From contig JBBRQI010000006.1 of NCBI GenBank assembly GCA_038226665.1, positions 1 to 64,000 of the forward strand: a DNA stretch of 64,000 bases, given 5' to 3'. Position 1 is the first letter of the stretch; each line of letters begins with the position of its first letter. The stretch is from SZAS-103 sp038226665. GTDB taxonomy: Bacteria; Pseudomonadota; Gammaproteobacteria; Xanthomonadales; Xanthomonadaceae. Below the pieces are notes generated by a model that saw only the letters and a program-made list of their open reading frames with translations, had not been told where the DNA came from and searched no databases. The translations under genes and the position numbers were made by a program. Shown in pieces: positions 43,077-51,486 of this stretch.

Positions 43077-44150
43077 ATGAGCATCGCGGCAAAGTTCGAG
43101 ATCGAATATCTCCAGTACATGGACCCGACCGGCAAGCTGGTCGGCAAGGATTTGCCGGCGTTTGCGAAAGACGGCAAGCGCCTGGTCGAATTGTTCAAGC
43201 AGATGCTGTTCGTGCGCGTGTTCGACACCAAGGCGATCGCGCTGCAACGCACCGGCAAGCTCGGTACCTATGCGGCTTGCCTGGGCCACGAAGCCACGCA
43301 TGTCGGCATCGGCGCATCGATGCACAAGGACGACGTGTTCGCGCCGAGCTATCGCGAATACGGCGCGCAATTCATGCGCGGCGTGTTGCCGCGCGAAGTG
43401 CTGATGTATTGGGGCGGCGACGAGCGCGGCAACGATTTCGTGGGCCCGAAGAACGATTATCCGTGGTGCGTGCCGATTTCCACGCAGTGCCTGATGGCTG
43501 CCGGCGCGGCGCTGTCGTTCAAATTGCGCAAGCAACCGCGCATCGCGGTCGCATGCTGCGGTGATGGTGGTTCGTCGAAGACCGATTTTTACGCAGCACT
43601 CAATTCCGGCGGCGCATTCAAGTTGCCGCTGGTGCTGTGCGTGATCAACAACGGCTGGGCAATCTCGGTACCGCGCTCTGCGCAAACCGGCGCCGAAACG
43701 CTCGCGCAGAAAGGCATCGCCGGCGGCCTGCATTGCCTGCAGGTCGATGGCAACGACTTGATCGCCGTGCTCGAGGCGATGCGTCGCGCGACCGAACGCG
43801 CGCGGGCGGGTGAAGGCGGCAGCGTGATCGAGTTCATGACCTATCGCCTGCACGACCACACCACAGCCGACGATGCGCGCCGTTATCGCGGTGAGCAGGA
43901 AGTAAAGGACGGCTGGACGCGCGACCCGATTCCGCGCCTGCGCGCCTACCTGACCAACGCGAAACTCTGGGACGAGGCGCAGGAAAAAGCCTGGGCCGCA
44001 GAATGCGGCAAGAAAGTCGACGTCGAGATCGATGCCTACCTCAACACGAAAACGCAACCGGTCGAAGCGATGTTCGATTACCTCTATGCGGAGTTGCCTG
44101 CGGATCTTGTCGGCCAACGCGATGACGCCATCGGCTGGGAGAAACGCTGA
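43077..44150 (+). CDS. pdhA: 2-Oxoacid (pyruvate-type) dehydrogenase E1 alpha subunit
   Basis: 357 residues. Thiamine-diphosphate enzyme of the heterotetrameric E1 class: LGTYAACLGHEATHVGIGASM, the ThDP/Mg motif GDGGSSKTDFYAALN...NN, and the phosphorylation-loop-like YRLHDHTTADDARRYR. It is most like the Gram-positive pyruvate dehydrogenase alpha chain, but branched-chain 2-oxoacid specificity cannot be excluded. First gene of an operon with E1 beta, a small protein and E2; E3 is not in the window. Confidence 0.93.
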   Translation: MSIAAKFEIEYLQYMDPTGKLVGKDLPAFAKDGKRLVELFKQMLFVRVFDTKAIALQRTGKLGTYAACLGHEATHVGIGASMHKDDVFAPSYREYGAQFMRGVLPREVLMYWGGDERGNDFVGPKNDYPWCVPISTQCLMAAGAALSFKLRKQPRIAVACCGDGGSSKTDFYAALNSGGAFKLPLVLCVINNGWAISVPRSAQTGAETLAQKGIAGGLHCLQVDGNDLIAVLEAMRRATERARAGEGGSVIEFMTYRLHDHTTADDARRYRGEQEVKDGWTRDPIPRLRAYLTNAKLWDEAQEKAWAAECGKKVDVEIDAYLNTKTQPVEAMFDYLYAELPADLVGQRDDAIGWEKR

Positions 44151-44151
44151 C

Positions 44152-45132
44152 ATGGCCGCAATCACCCTGATTGAAGCGATCACCCAGGCTCTCGCCTACG
44201 AAATGCGTCATGACGATTCCGTGGTCGTGCTCGGCGAGGACGTCGGCGTCAACGGCGGCGTGTTCCGCGCGACCGCCGGCCTGTCGCAGACTTTCGGCAC
44301 TGAACGCGTGCTCGACACGCCGCTCGACGAAACCACCATTGCCGGCCTCACCGTCGGCATGGCCTCGCAAGGCATGCGCCCGGTTGCCGAAGCGCAGTTC
44401 GACGGCTTCATGTATCCGATGGTCGATTTCATCGTCTGCCACGCAGCGCGCATGCGCTATCGCACGCGCGGACGGCTGACCTGCCCGATGGTGCTGCGCG
44501 TGCCGTGGGGCGGCGGCATCCGCGCGCCGGAACACCATTCCGAGGCGAACGAGGCGATCTTCACCAACGTGCCCGGCCTGCGCGTCGTGCTGCCGTCGTC
44601 GCCGCAACGCGCGTACGGGTTGCTGCTCGCCGCGATTCGCGATCCGGACCCGGTGATCTTCATGGAACCCAAGCGCATCTACCGCCAGTACAAGGAAGAC
44701 GTGCCGGACGACGGCGAAGCCTTGCCGCTCGACGTGTGCTTCGTCCTTCGCGACGGCCAAGACGTGACGCTGGTGACGTGGGGTTCGCAGGTCAAGGAAA
44801 CACTGGAAGCCGCCGATGCGCTCGCGAAAGACGGCATCAGCGCCGAAGTGATCGACGTCGCGACGCTGACGCCGCTGGACTTCGACACGATCAAGGAGTC
44901 GGTGCAGAAAACCGGCCGCTGCGTGATCGTGCATGAAGCTCCGAAGACCGCGGGTTTCGGCGCCGAGATCGCCGCGCGCGTCGCCGAGGAATGCCTATTC
45001 GAACTGCTCGCACCCGTGCAACGCGTGACCGGCTACGACACCCACATCCCGCTGTTCCGCCTCGAAATGAAATACCTGCCGAGCGTCGAGAAAATCGTCG
45101 CTGCGGTGAAACGTACACTGGCTGTGAGCTGA
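44152..45132 (+). CDS. pdhB: 2-Oxoacid (pyruvate-type) dehydrogenase E1 beta subunit
   Basis: 326 residues from the ATG at 44152, one base after the E1 alpha stop. Transketolase-like pyrimidine domain with VVLGEDVGVNGGVFRATAGL (catalytic Glu) and TPLDETTIAGLTVGMA, then RVPWGGGIRAPEHHSEANEA. The C-terminal half is a transketolase C-domain (VTLVTWGSQVKETLEAA, VIVHEAPKTAGFGAEIAA). It forms an alpha2beta2 tetramer with PdhA and hands the acyl group to the E2 lipoyl arm. Confidence 0.95.
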   Translation: MAAITLIEAITQALAYEMRHDDSVVVLGEDVGVNGGVFRATAGLSQTFGTERVLDTPLDETTIAGLTVGMASQGMRPVAEAQFDGFMYPMVDFIVCHAARMRYRTRGRLTCPMVLRVPWGGGIRAPEHHSEANEAIFTNVPGLRVVLPSSPQRAYGLLLAAIRDPDPVIFMEPKRIYRQYKEDVPDDGEALPLDVCFVLRDGQDVTLVTWGSQVKETLEAADALAKDGISAEVIDVATLTPLDFDTIKESVQKTGRCVIVHEAPKTAGFGAEIAARVAEECLFELLAPVQRVTGYDTHIPLFRLEMKYLPSVEKIVAAVKRTLAVS

Positions 45133-45139
45133 GTCGTTG

Positions 45140-45499
45140 ATGATGCGCGTTTTCGACATCAAGCCCGGGAACAAAGGCCTGATTGCGTTCGAGGTCAACG
45201 CAGCGCTGGGCAGGCGCCGCGCCGCGCGCGTCGTTGCGACCATCAAGGGCGTGCGCATGCTCCGCCGTCCACGCCTGCTTCCAGGATTTCGCGAAGAAGT
45301 ATTTTGCGAATTCGAATTGAAAGGCCAGCGCTTCAACGTCTGGGAACCCTTCGGCGGCAGCAGCCGCTACTGGATCGGGTCGAGCAACGCTGCGGCGGCG
45401 TCCGTGCTGCAAGTGGTGCGCCAGGCATTCGTCGATTACACGCTTCCGAAATCCCCGTGGCTCGCAATCTGGACGCGACAAGGCAAAGGAACCTTATGA
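45140..45499 (+). CDS. Small protein of unknown function in the dehydrogenase operon
   Basis: About 119 residues; start ATG at 45140 (45143 also possible). It begins MRVFDIKPGNKGLIAFEVN, has a basic middle (ARVVATIKGVRMLRRPRLLPGFREEVFCEFELKGQRFNVWEPFG) and ends with KSPWLAIWTRQGK. No known domain is recognised. It lies 7 bp after E1 beta and its TGA overlaps the E2 ATG (ATGA), so it is translationally locked into the complex operon. A role as an assembly or regulatory partner of E1/E2 is possible but unproven. Confidence 0.75.
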   Translation: MMRVFDIKPGNKGLIAFEVNAALGRRRAARVVATIKGVRMLRRPRLLPGFREEVFCEFELKGQRFNVWEPFGGSSRYWIGSSNAAAASVLQVVRQAFVDYTLPKSPWLAIWTRQGKGTL

Positions 45500-46866
45500 G
45501 CGAGAAAAAAACATTCATCCTCCCCGACCTCGGTGAAGGCTTGCCGGACGCGACCATCGTCGAATGGTTCGTCAAGATCGGCGACATCATCAAGCTCGAC
45601 GAACCGCTGGTGTCGATGGAAACCGCGAAGGCGGTCGTCGAAGTGCCGTCGCCGTATTCGGGCAAGGTCGTCAAGCTCGCGGGCGCGGGCGGAGACATCG
45701 TGATCACCGGAGCGATGCTCGCCGAAGTCGAACTCGACCCGAGCTTGCCGCAGCGCGCAGAGGCGCAGGACACCGGTCATCATCACGGGCCACCGCATGC
45801 CGCTACGGCACTCGAAGCGCCGAAACCTGCTGCAGCGATACCTGCCGCTGAGCCGGAAACGAAAACCGTCGTGTTGCGGGAAGACAGCGGCACCGTCGTC
45901 GGCGCGATGCAGAGTTCGGATGCCGTGCGCAGTGAAACCGCGCTTGCAATCGGCGGCGTCAAGGCTGTTCCGGCGGTGCGCGCGCTCGCGAAGAAAATGA
46001 AAGTCGATCTCGCACGCGTGAAACCGACCGGTGCGGATGGCGTGATCACCTTGAAGGATGTGAAGGATGCCGCAGCGAATGGCAGCGCTGTTGCAAGCGC
46101 CGCGGCTGTCACGACGCACGCGGTGTCCATTCATGCCGCTGCCGATGTGCCGCGCGCGGACGCCGCACGCACGCCACTCTCCGCTGCTGGCAAACCGATG
46201 CGCACGCAGCCGCCAGGCGTCGTCGCATCCGGCCAACCCGAACAACTCAAGGGCGTGCGTCGCAACATGGCGCGGGTGATGGCCGCCGCGCATGCGCAGG
46301 TCGTGCCGACGACGCTTGTCGACGACGCCGACCTGCACGCATGGATCGGCAAGCAGGACATCACCGCGCGCCTGATCCGCTCGATCGTGGCTGCGTGCAA
46401 GGCAGTGCCTTCGCTCAACGCGTGGTTCGACGGCGAGAAGCTCTCGCGCACGCTCCACCCGCACGTCGATATCGGCATCGCGGTCGATACCGAGGACGGC
46501 CTGTTCGTGCCCGCGCTGCGCAATGCCGACATGCTCGACGGTGCCAGCATCCGCACCGCGATCAAGCGCCTGAGAGCGCAAGTGGAAGACCGCAGCATTC
46601 CCGCGTCGGAACTCTCCGGCTACACGATCTCGCTGTCGAACTTCGGCATGTTCGCGGGCCGCTATGCGACGCCGGTGGTGGTGCCGCCGACCGTCGCGAT
46701 CATCGGCGCCGGCAAGCTCTGCCACGACGTCGTCGCGGTGATGGGCGGCATCGAAGTGCATCGGCGCATGCCGATCTCGCTGACCTTCGACCATCGCGCC
46801 TGCACCGGCGGCGAAGCGGCGCGCTTCCTGAAAGCGCTGCTCGACGATCTCGCGCAGCCGCACTGA
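45496..46866 (+). CDS. pdhC: Dihydrolipoamide acyltransferase (E2) component
   Basis: 456 residues from the ATG at 45496. One N-terminal lipoyl domain (~5-80) with the lipoylated Lys in VSMETAKAVVEV. Then come an Ala/Pro/His linker, a peripheral-subunit-binding domain (~160-195: AVPAVRALAKKMKVDLARVKPTGADGVI), a second linker, and the catalytic CoA-acyltransferase domain (~230-456). The usual HxxxDG active-site motif reads DHRACTGGEAARF: the His is kept but Thr replaces the Asp. This variant may be a subfamily trait. Coupled to the preceding small gene. Confidence 0.93.
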   Translation: MSEKKTFILPDLGEGLPDATIVEWFVKIGDIIKLDEPLVSMETAKAVVEVPSPYSGKVVKLAGAGGDIVITGAMLAEVELDPSLPQRAEAQDTGHHHGPPHAATALEAPKPAAAIPAAEPETKTVVLREDSGTVVGAMQSSDAVRSETALAIGGVKAVPAVRALAKKMKVDLARVKPTGADGVITLKDVKDAAANGSAVASAAAVTTHAVSIHAAADVPRADAARTPLSAAGKPMRTQPPGVVASGQPEQLKGVRRNMARVMAAAHAQVVPTTLVDDADLHAWIGKQDITARLIRSIVAACKAVPSLNAWFDGEKLSRTLHPHVDIGIAVDTEDGLFVPALRNADMLDGASIRTAIKRLRAQVEDRSIPASELSGYTISLSNFGMFAGRYATPVVVPPTVAIIGAGKLCHDVVAVMGGIEVHRRMPISLTFDHRACTGGEAARFLKALLDDLAQPH

Positions 46867-46888
46867 ACGACCCACAGGGAATCCTGGC

Positions 46889-47272
46889 ATGCATCACAGC
46901 CGGCTCAGCACGCTTGTTCTGGATTGCCGCGTCGACGACCTGCGCGACGCGGCGACCTTCTGGAGCAACGCGCTCGGCAAGCCGATCGTCACCGTCGATC
47001 AGGACGGCGACGGCAAGTACGCCGAATTGAAAACCGAGTCAGACGAACCGATCATTCTGCTGCAGAAAGTCGAGCACGAGGCGCGGCTGCACCTCGACAT
47101 GGAAACCGACGACCTCGAAGCCGAAGCGGCACGCCTGGAAGCACTGGGCGCGACACGCATCGCCTTCGTGCGCGGTCGCTGGTGGGTGATGGAAGCGCCG
47201 ACAGGGCATCGTTTCTGCATCGTGCAGAAACAACGCGATGCATTTGGACCGCACCTCAACGCCTGGGATTGA
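46889..47272 (+). CDS. VOC-family (glyoxalase/bleomycin-resistance-like) protein
   Basis: 127 residues from the ATG at 46889. Two beta-alpha-beta-beta-beta modules: RLSTLVLDCRVDDLRDAATFWSNALGK, then LHLDMETDDLEAEAARLEALGATRI and a final FCIVQKQ. This is the glyoxalase-like (Glyoxalase_6 type) VOC fold, used by enzymes and binding proteins alike. Lies 22 bp downstream of the E2 gene, possibly in its transcript. Substrate unknown. Confidence 0.85.
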   Translation: MHHSRLSTLVLDCRVDDLRDAATFWSNALGKPIVTVDQDGDGKYAELKTESDEPIILLQKVEHEARLHLDMETDDLEAEAARLEALGATRIAFVRGRWWVMEAPTGHRFCIVQKQRDAFGPHLNAWD

Positions 47273-47287
47273 CGTGCGACGCAGCGA

Positions 47288-47578
47288 TCAGCGACGCAGC
47301 AAGCGAGGACGCACGATCAGCGCGACCGTCATGACGCCGAGAAAAACGCCGTAAGCGACAAGCGTCGCGAGAACCTGTTTCCACAGCGCGCCGGCTTCGA
47401 GGCTGGCATCGAGATAACCCCAGCGCATGCCAATGAAGCTGCCGCCGCCCGCGATCAGTAGCGTTGCGGCGTCGAACAAGCGTCTCATTGATGTGCGGGG
47501 CGTGCGCGGATACAGCCAGAACAGCACCGCGAGGATCGCGAACCAAGGCAAGAACAGGATGAGGGCGAGATAAGGCAT
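47288..47578 (-). CDS. Small membrane protein of unknown function
   Basis: 96 residues from the ATG at 47578. Three hydrophobic segments (LALILFLPWFAILAVLFWL, FDAATLLIAGGGSFIGM, VLATLVAYGVFLGVMTVALI) with a basic C-terminus RPRLLRR, so an inner-membrane protein with its end in the cytoplasm. No family is recognised with confidence. It begins 4 bp after the trpS stop on the same strand and is probably co-transcribed with trpS. Confidence 0.7.
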   Translation of the reverse strand: MPYLALILFLPWFAILAVLFWLYPRTPRTSMRRLFDAATLLIAGGGSFIGMRWGYLDASLEAGALWKQVLATLVAYGVFLGVMTVALIVRPRLLRR

Positions 47579-47582
47579 CGCT

Positions 47583-48902
47583 TCAAACGACCTGCTGCAA
47601 TTGGCGCAGTGCCGCGACCACATCCGCATCATCCACGCCAGCGGCACGCGTGACCTTGTCGTCGAATATGGCAGGGTCATGCGTACCAGCCTTCATGCTG
47701 GCGACGATCACACCAGAGTCCTTTGGCGATGCGAAGCCGGCGCTTTGCAGCAGTACGCGCCCCTCGCCATCGATCAGCTTGAAATAGAATTTGCCGTCGC
47801 TGTCGCGATACTGCTTGAATTGCGGGATTGCCGATTGACCAGCCTTTTGGCTGTTGGAGACTTGCTTAGTAACCACCAGCGCTTCGCTACCCGCACGCAA
47901 GTCGCGCAAGCCGACCGCCGCGCGTAACTTCATCAGCAACGACGCGGCCGGGACGCGCGCCTTCACCGCGCCAGCGCGCAACAACCTCTCGACCTCAGCC
48001 ACGCCTTCGGGCGTTTCCGCATAGTGCGCGTAACGTTCGCGCAGGGGCGCGATCTCCGCATCGATGCGCTCGAACAACTGCTGTTTCGCATCGCCCCAGC
48101 CCACTCCGTCGCCGAACGCCTTGCGCATCGCAGCGGTTTCTTCGTTGCTTGCGAACGCGCGATACAGCTCGAACACGTTCGACGCATCCGCATCCTTCGC
48201 CTCGCCCGGCATGCGCGAATCGGTGACGATGCCGGCGATCAGTTTCTTCAATTCGGCGCGGCTGCAGAACAGCGGAATCGTGTTGTCGTAGCTCTTGCTC
48301 ATCTTGCGGCCATCGAGCCCGGGCAAGGTGGCGACGTGTCCCTCAATCTGCGCCTGCGGCAACATGAAGTGCTCGCCGTAAAGGTGGTTGAAGCGTGCGC
48401 CGATGTCGCGCGCCATCTCGATGTGCTGCACCTGGTCGCGACCGACCGGGACCTTGTCGGCATTAAATAGCAGGATGTCGGCGGCCATCAGCACCGGATA
48501 CATGAAAAGGCCCGCGGTGACGCCCGCATCCGGATCGTCGCCTTCGCCAACATTGCGATCCACCGCCGCCTTGTACGCATGCGCGCGATTGAGCAATCCC
48601 TTTGCGGCAACGCAGGTCAGCAGCCAGGTGAGTTCGGGTATCTCGGGGATGTCGGATTGGCGATAGAACCAGACCTTGTCGGGATCGAGTCCGCAGGCCA
48701 GCCACGCGGCCGCGATTTCCAGCGTCGATCGCTGCACCCGCGCCGGATCGTTGACCTTGATCAGCGCGTGGTAGTCGGCGAGGAAATAAAAACTTTCCGC
48801 GCCGGGCGCATGGCTGGCGGCAATCGCGGGGCGGATCGCACCGACGTAATTGCCGAGGTGCGGCGTGCCGGACGTGGTGATGCCGGTAAGGATGCGGGGC
48901 AT
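47583..48902 (-). CDS. trpS: Tryptophanyl-tRNA synthetase with C-terminal YegP/DUF1508-like domain
   Basis: 439 residues. The class I synthetase core (~1-335) has the HIGH-like GTPHLGN near residue 13 and KMSKSYDN. The extra ~100 residues include KFYFKLIDGEGRVLLQSAGFA and GVIVASMK, which resemble a single YegP (DUF1508) unit joined by a linker. TrpRS is normally about 334 residues. I recall long TrpS proteins in Xanthomonadales, so the fusion may be lineage-wide. It charges tRNA-Trp; the role of the appended domain is unknown. Confidence 0.95.
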   Translation of the reverse strand: MPRILTGITTSGTPHLGNYVGAIRPAIAASHAPGAESFYFLADYHALIKVNDPARVQRSTLEIAAAWLACGLDPDKVWFYRQSDIPEIPELTWLLTCVAAKGLLNRAHAYKAAVDRNVGEGDDPDAGVTAGLFMYPVLMAADILLFNADKVPVGRDQVQHIEMARDIGARFNHLYGEHFMLPQAQIEGHVATLPGLDGRKMSKSYDNTIPLFCSRAELKKLIAGIVTDSRMPGEAKDADASNVFELYRAFASNEETAAMRKAFGDGVGWGDAKQQLFERIDAEIAPLRERYAHYAETPEGVAEVERLLRAGAVKARVPAASLLMKLRAAVGLRDLRAGSEALVVTKQVSNSQKAGQSAIPQFKQYRDSDGKFYFKLIDGEGRVLLQSAGFASPKDSGVIVASMKAGTHDPAIFDDKVTRAAGVDDADVVAALRQLQQVV

Positions 48903-49019
48903 AAGGGTCGGGCTCGCGAAGGCGACGCAAATTGTAACTGGTTGGCAAACACGCAGCGGCGGCTAACCCCGTTCTGGCGGAAGCAGCGTTCCACACGCTA
49001 CCCAACCCCGAGGTGTCTC

Positions 49020-49922
49020 ATGAAAACGCTGATGAACCTGATGCTGGCTTCGATGTGCGCTTTGTCCGCGACCGCTTGCGCGCGGCCGCTGGTCGATCTG
49101 TCGGTGGTCGATCGCGACACCGGCAACACGCTGCAGACCTATTTCCAGCATGGCCGCCGCTACGTGCCCGGCGAACCCGGCCACCGCTATGCGCTTCGCC
49201 TGTCCAACCACACCGGCGAACGCGTGATGGTGGTGCTGAGTGTCGATGGCGTGAATGCCGTCACCGGCCAGACTGCTGGCGCGGATCAGAACGGCTACGT
49301 GCTCGATCCGTGGCAGACCACCGAGATCGCAGGCTGGCGCAAGAGTTACAGCGATATCGCCCAGTTCGTCTTCACCGCGATCGACGACAGTTACGCATCA
49401 CGCACTGGTCGTCCGGATAACGTCGGCGTGATCGGCATGGCGGTGTTCCGCGAAAGTCGGCCGCAGCCGGTGTACCAGCAGCCGATGTATGCGCCGCCCG
49501 TCGCCGAGCGCCAGGACAAGGATGAAGGCGGCAGCTCCTATGACCATCGCGACGATCGTCGCTATGCTGCGCGCGATGCAGCCCCGGCGGCTCCGCCCGC
49601 TTCGATGGCCGCGCAGGCAGCCGGCTCCGGCTATGCGACAGCCAAGGCGATGGGCAGCATGAATCGCGCGGAGGCCGCCGACAGCGTCGCCCAGGAAATC
49701 GGTACCGGCCACGGCGATCGCGAGTACGCGCCGACATCGCAGACCGATTTCAATCGACTGAGTTCATCGCCGCAGCAGGTCACTCAACTGTTCTACGACA
49801 CGCCGCAGCAACTGGTCGCGCGCGGGATCATGCCGCGCTATTACGCGCAGCGCTGGCCGCGCGAGCGCGACGGTGCGCCGCAGGCGTTTCCGACCGGCTT
49901 CGTGCCCGATCCTTCATGGTGA
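49020..49922 (+). CDS. Secreted protein of unknown function
   Basis: 300 residues from the ATG at 49020. Signal peptide MKTLMNLMLASMCALSATACA; the Cys in ATAC might be a lipidation site, but the context is not a clean lipobox. Residues ~25-145 look like a beta-rich domain (YFQHGRRYVPGEPGHRYALR...GERVMVVLSVDGVNAVTG). An Ala/Arg/Asp-rich low-complexity stretch and a C-terminal PQAFPTGFVPDPSW end follow. I recall this as a conserved exported family in Xanthomonadales without known role. It has its own strong terminator. Confidence 0.75.
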   Translation: MKTLMNLMLASMCALSATACARPLVDLSVVDRDTGNTLQTYFQHGRRYVPGEPGHRYALRLSNHTGERVMVVLSVDGVNAVTGQTAGADQNGYVLDPWQTTEIAGWRKSYSDIAQFVFTAIDDSYASRTGRPDNVGVIGMAVFRESRPQPVYQQPMYAPPVAERQDKDEGGSSYDHRDDRRYAARDAAPAAPPASMAAQAAGSGYATAKAMGSMNRAEAADSVAQEIGTGHGDREYAPTSQTDFNRLSSSPQQVTQLFYDTPQQLVARGIMPRYYAQRWPRERDGAPQAFPTGFVPDPSW

Positions 49923-49965
49923 GCTTCCGCTCAGTGAGGTTCCGCGCGACGATTGCGTGATCCAA

Positions 49966-49994
49966 CGGGCCGGCTCTTGCCGGCCCGCTTTTTT
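49966..49994 (+). terminator. Strong Rho-independent terminator
   Basis: A perfect 9-bp stem CGGGCCGGC/GCCGGCCCG with a TCTT loop followed by C and six T. It ends the secreted-protein transcript. Confidence 0.92.
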
Positions 49995-50010
49995 CATCGC
50001 CATTGATGAC

Positions 50011-50154
50011 TCAGACGGCGCCGCGCTCCACCGCGGGCATCTGTATCGCACTGCTGACGGGCTTGATGTCCCGATCATTGTGCATGGTCTTGCAGCCGGC
50101 CAGCAGCAGCCCGGCCAGGAGGTACAACAATGTCGAGGCGATCACGCGTTTCAT
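50011..50154 (-). CDS. 47-residue small lipoprotein
   Basis: From the ATG at 50154 with AAGGAG eight bases upstream. MKRVIASTLLYLLAGLLLAGC is a complete lipoprotein signal with Cys21, followed by only 26 residues (KTMHNDRDIKPVSSA...). The size is like entericidins and other toxin-like or stress-induced small lipoproteins, but the mature part does not match entericidin. It lies between a terminator and the arginase gene (about 157 bp downstream of rocF on the same strand). Confidence 0.75.
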   Translation of the reverse strand: MKRVIASTLLYLLAGLLLAGCKTMHNDRDIKPVSSAIQMPAVERGAV

Positions 50155-50311
50155 GGGCACTGCTCCTTGGTGGGCGAAGAATGATTTTCCATGGATCCGG
50201 CGCGGACGTTGCTACAGGCGCTCCATGCGCCCGGGTGCATTCCCCACATCTGACCGCCAAGGATGGCGGAAATGTCGAAAACGCAGGAGCAGTTTTCGAT
50301 CTTGTGGGTCA

Positions 50312-51238
50312 TCACGCGCGCATCAACGTGGATTTTCCGAACAGGCTTTCGACCAGATCGACAGCGAGTTTCGCGGTGCGATTGTGGTCGTCGAACGCGG
50401 GATTGAGTTCCATGATGTCCAGCGAACCCATGCGACCGGTGTCGGCGATCATCTCCATCACCAGCTGCGCCTCGCGATAGTTTGGGCCGCCCGGCACGGT
50501 GGTGCCGACCGCGGGCGCGATCGACGGATCGAGGAAATCGACGTCGAAGCTCACGTGCAAATGCGTGTCGTCGTCCAAGCCTTCGAGCGCTTCCTCCATC
50601 ACCCGTTTCATGCCGATCTCGTCGATGTAGCGCATGTCGTAGATATCGATGTTGTACTGCTGCACGAGGCGCTTCTCGCCCTGGTCGACCGAGCGGATGC
50701 CGATCTGCCGCAACACATCTGGTGTGATCGCCGGCGCTTGGCCGCCAAGATGGGTCAACGCATGTGGGCCGATGCCGCACAGGCAGGCGACCGGCATGCC
50801 GTGGATGTTTCCCGAGGGCGTCACCTCGTCGGTATTGAAATCGGCGTGCGCATCCAGCCACAGCACACGCAAGGTTTTCTCGCGCTCGCGGCACCAGCGC
50901 GCGACGGCGGTGATCGAGCCCAAGCCGAGACAATGGTCGCCGCCGAGCAGGATCGGCAAGTGCCCACCTTCGAGTTCGTCGTACATCGCACCCATCACGA
51001 GGCGATTCCACGCGACGACTTCGTCGATGTGGCGGTAGCCATCCAACGGCGGCTGCCACGGATTCGATGGGCCGACGAGATTGCCGCGGTCGATGACATT
51101 GAGCCCGCGTCCGCGCAATGCCTCGACGAGTCCGGCGACGCGCATGGCTTCCGGACCCATCGATGCGCCGCGATCGCCGGCGCCGACATCGGTGGGCGCG
51201 CCGACCAGGGCGATGGATTTGGGTGTGTTCGACGGCAT
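50312..51238 (-). CDS. rocF: Arginase
   Basis: 308 residues. Ureohydrolase fold with all Mn ligands visible: GGDHCLGLG, WLDAHADFN, and SFDVDFLDPSIAPAVGT. SLDIMELNPAFD closes the site. It hydrolyses arginine to ornithine and urea. The N-terminus IALVGAPTDVGAGDRGASMGPEAMR is that of true arginases rather than agmatinases. Ornithine can feed polyamines, complementing speD. Single gene. Confidence 0.96.
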   Translation of the reverse strand: MPSNTPKSIALVGAPTDVGAGDRGASMGPEAMRVAGLVEALRGRGLNVIDRGNLVGPSNPWQPPLDGYRHIDEVVAWNRLVMGAMYDELEGGHLPILLGGDHCLGLGSITAVARWCREREKTLRVLWLDAHADFNTDEVTPSGNIHGMPVACLCGIGPHALTHLGGQAPAITPDVLRQIGIRSVDQGEKRLVQQYNIDIYDMRYIDEIGMKRVMEEALEGLDDDTHLHVSFDVDFLDPSIAPAVGTTVPGGPNYREAQLVMEMIADTGRMGSLDIMELNPAFDDHNRTAKLAVDLVESLFGKSTLMRA

Positions 51239-51486
51239 GTGCGGTTCCCCTGGAAATCGGCTGATCGAATCTGGCCGAGGTCATTCTAGTCGTCTGAAGG
51301 TGCAGCGCGCGACTCACCGGATGCCCGTGCAGCGTCCCGGTTTGAAATCCAAACGTGCGTGCTGGGTCGCAGTTCGAGCCCGGAAGGTCGGGCCGCGATC
51401 GAGCCATGGTTCAAGACGCCATCTCGATCACGCTACGAGCGCCTCGATGACCCCCACCACGAACGAGATCTTTGAGAAGCCGTCGC

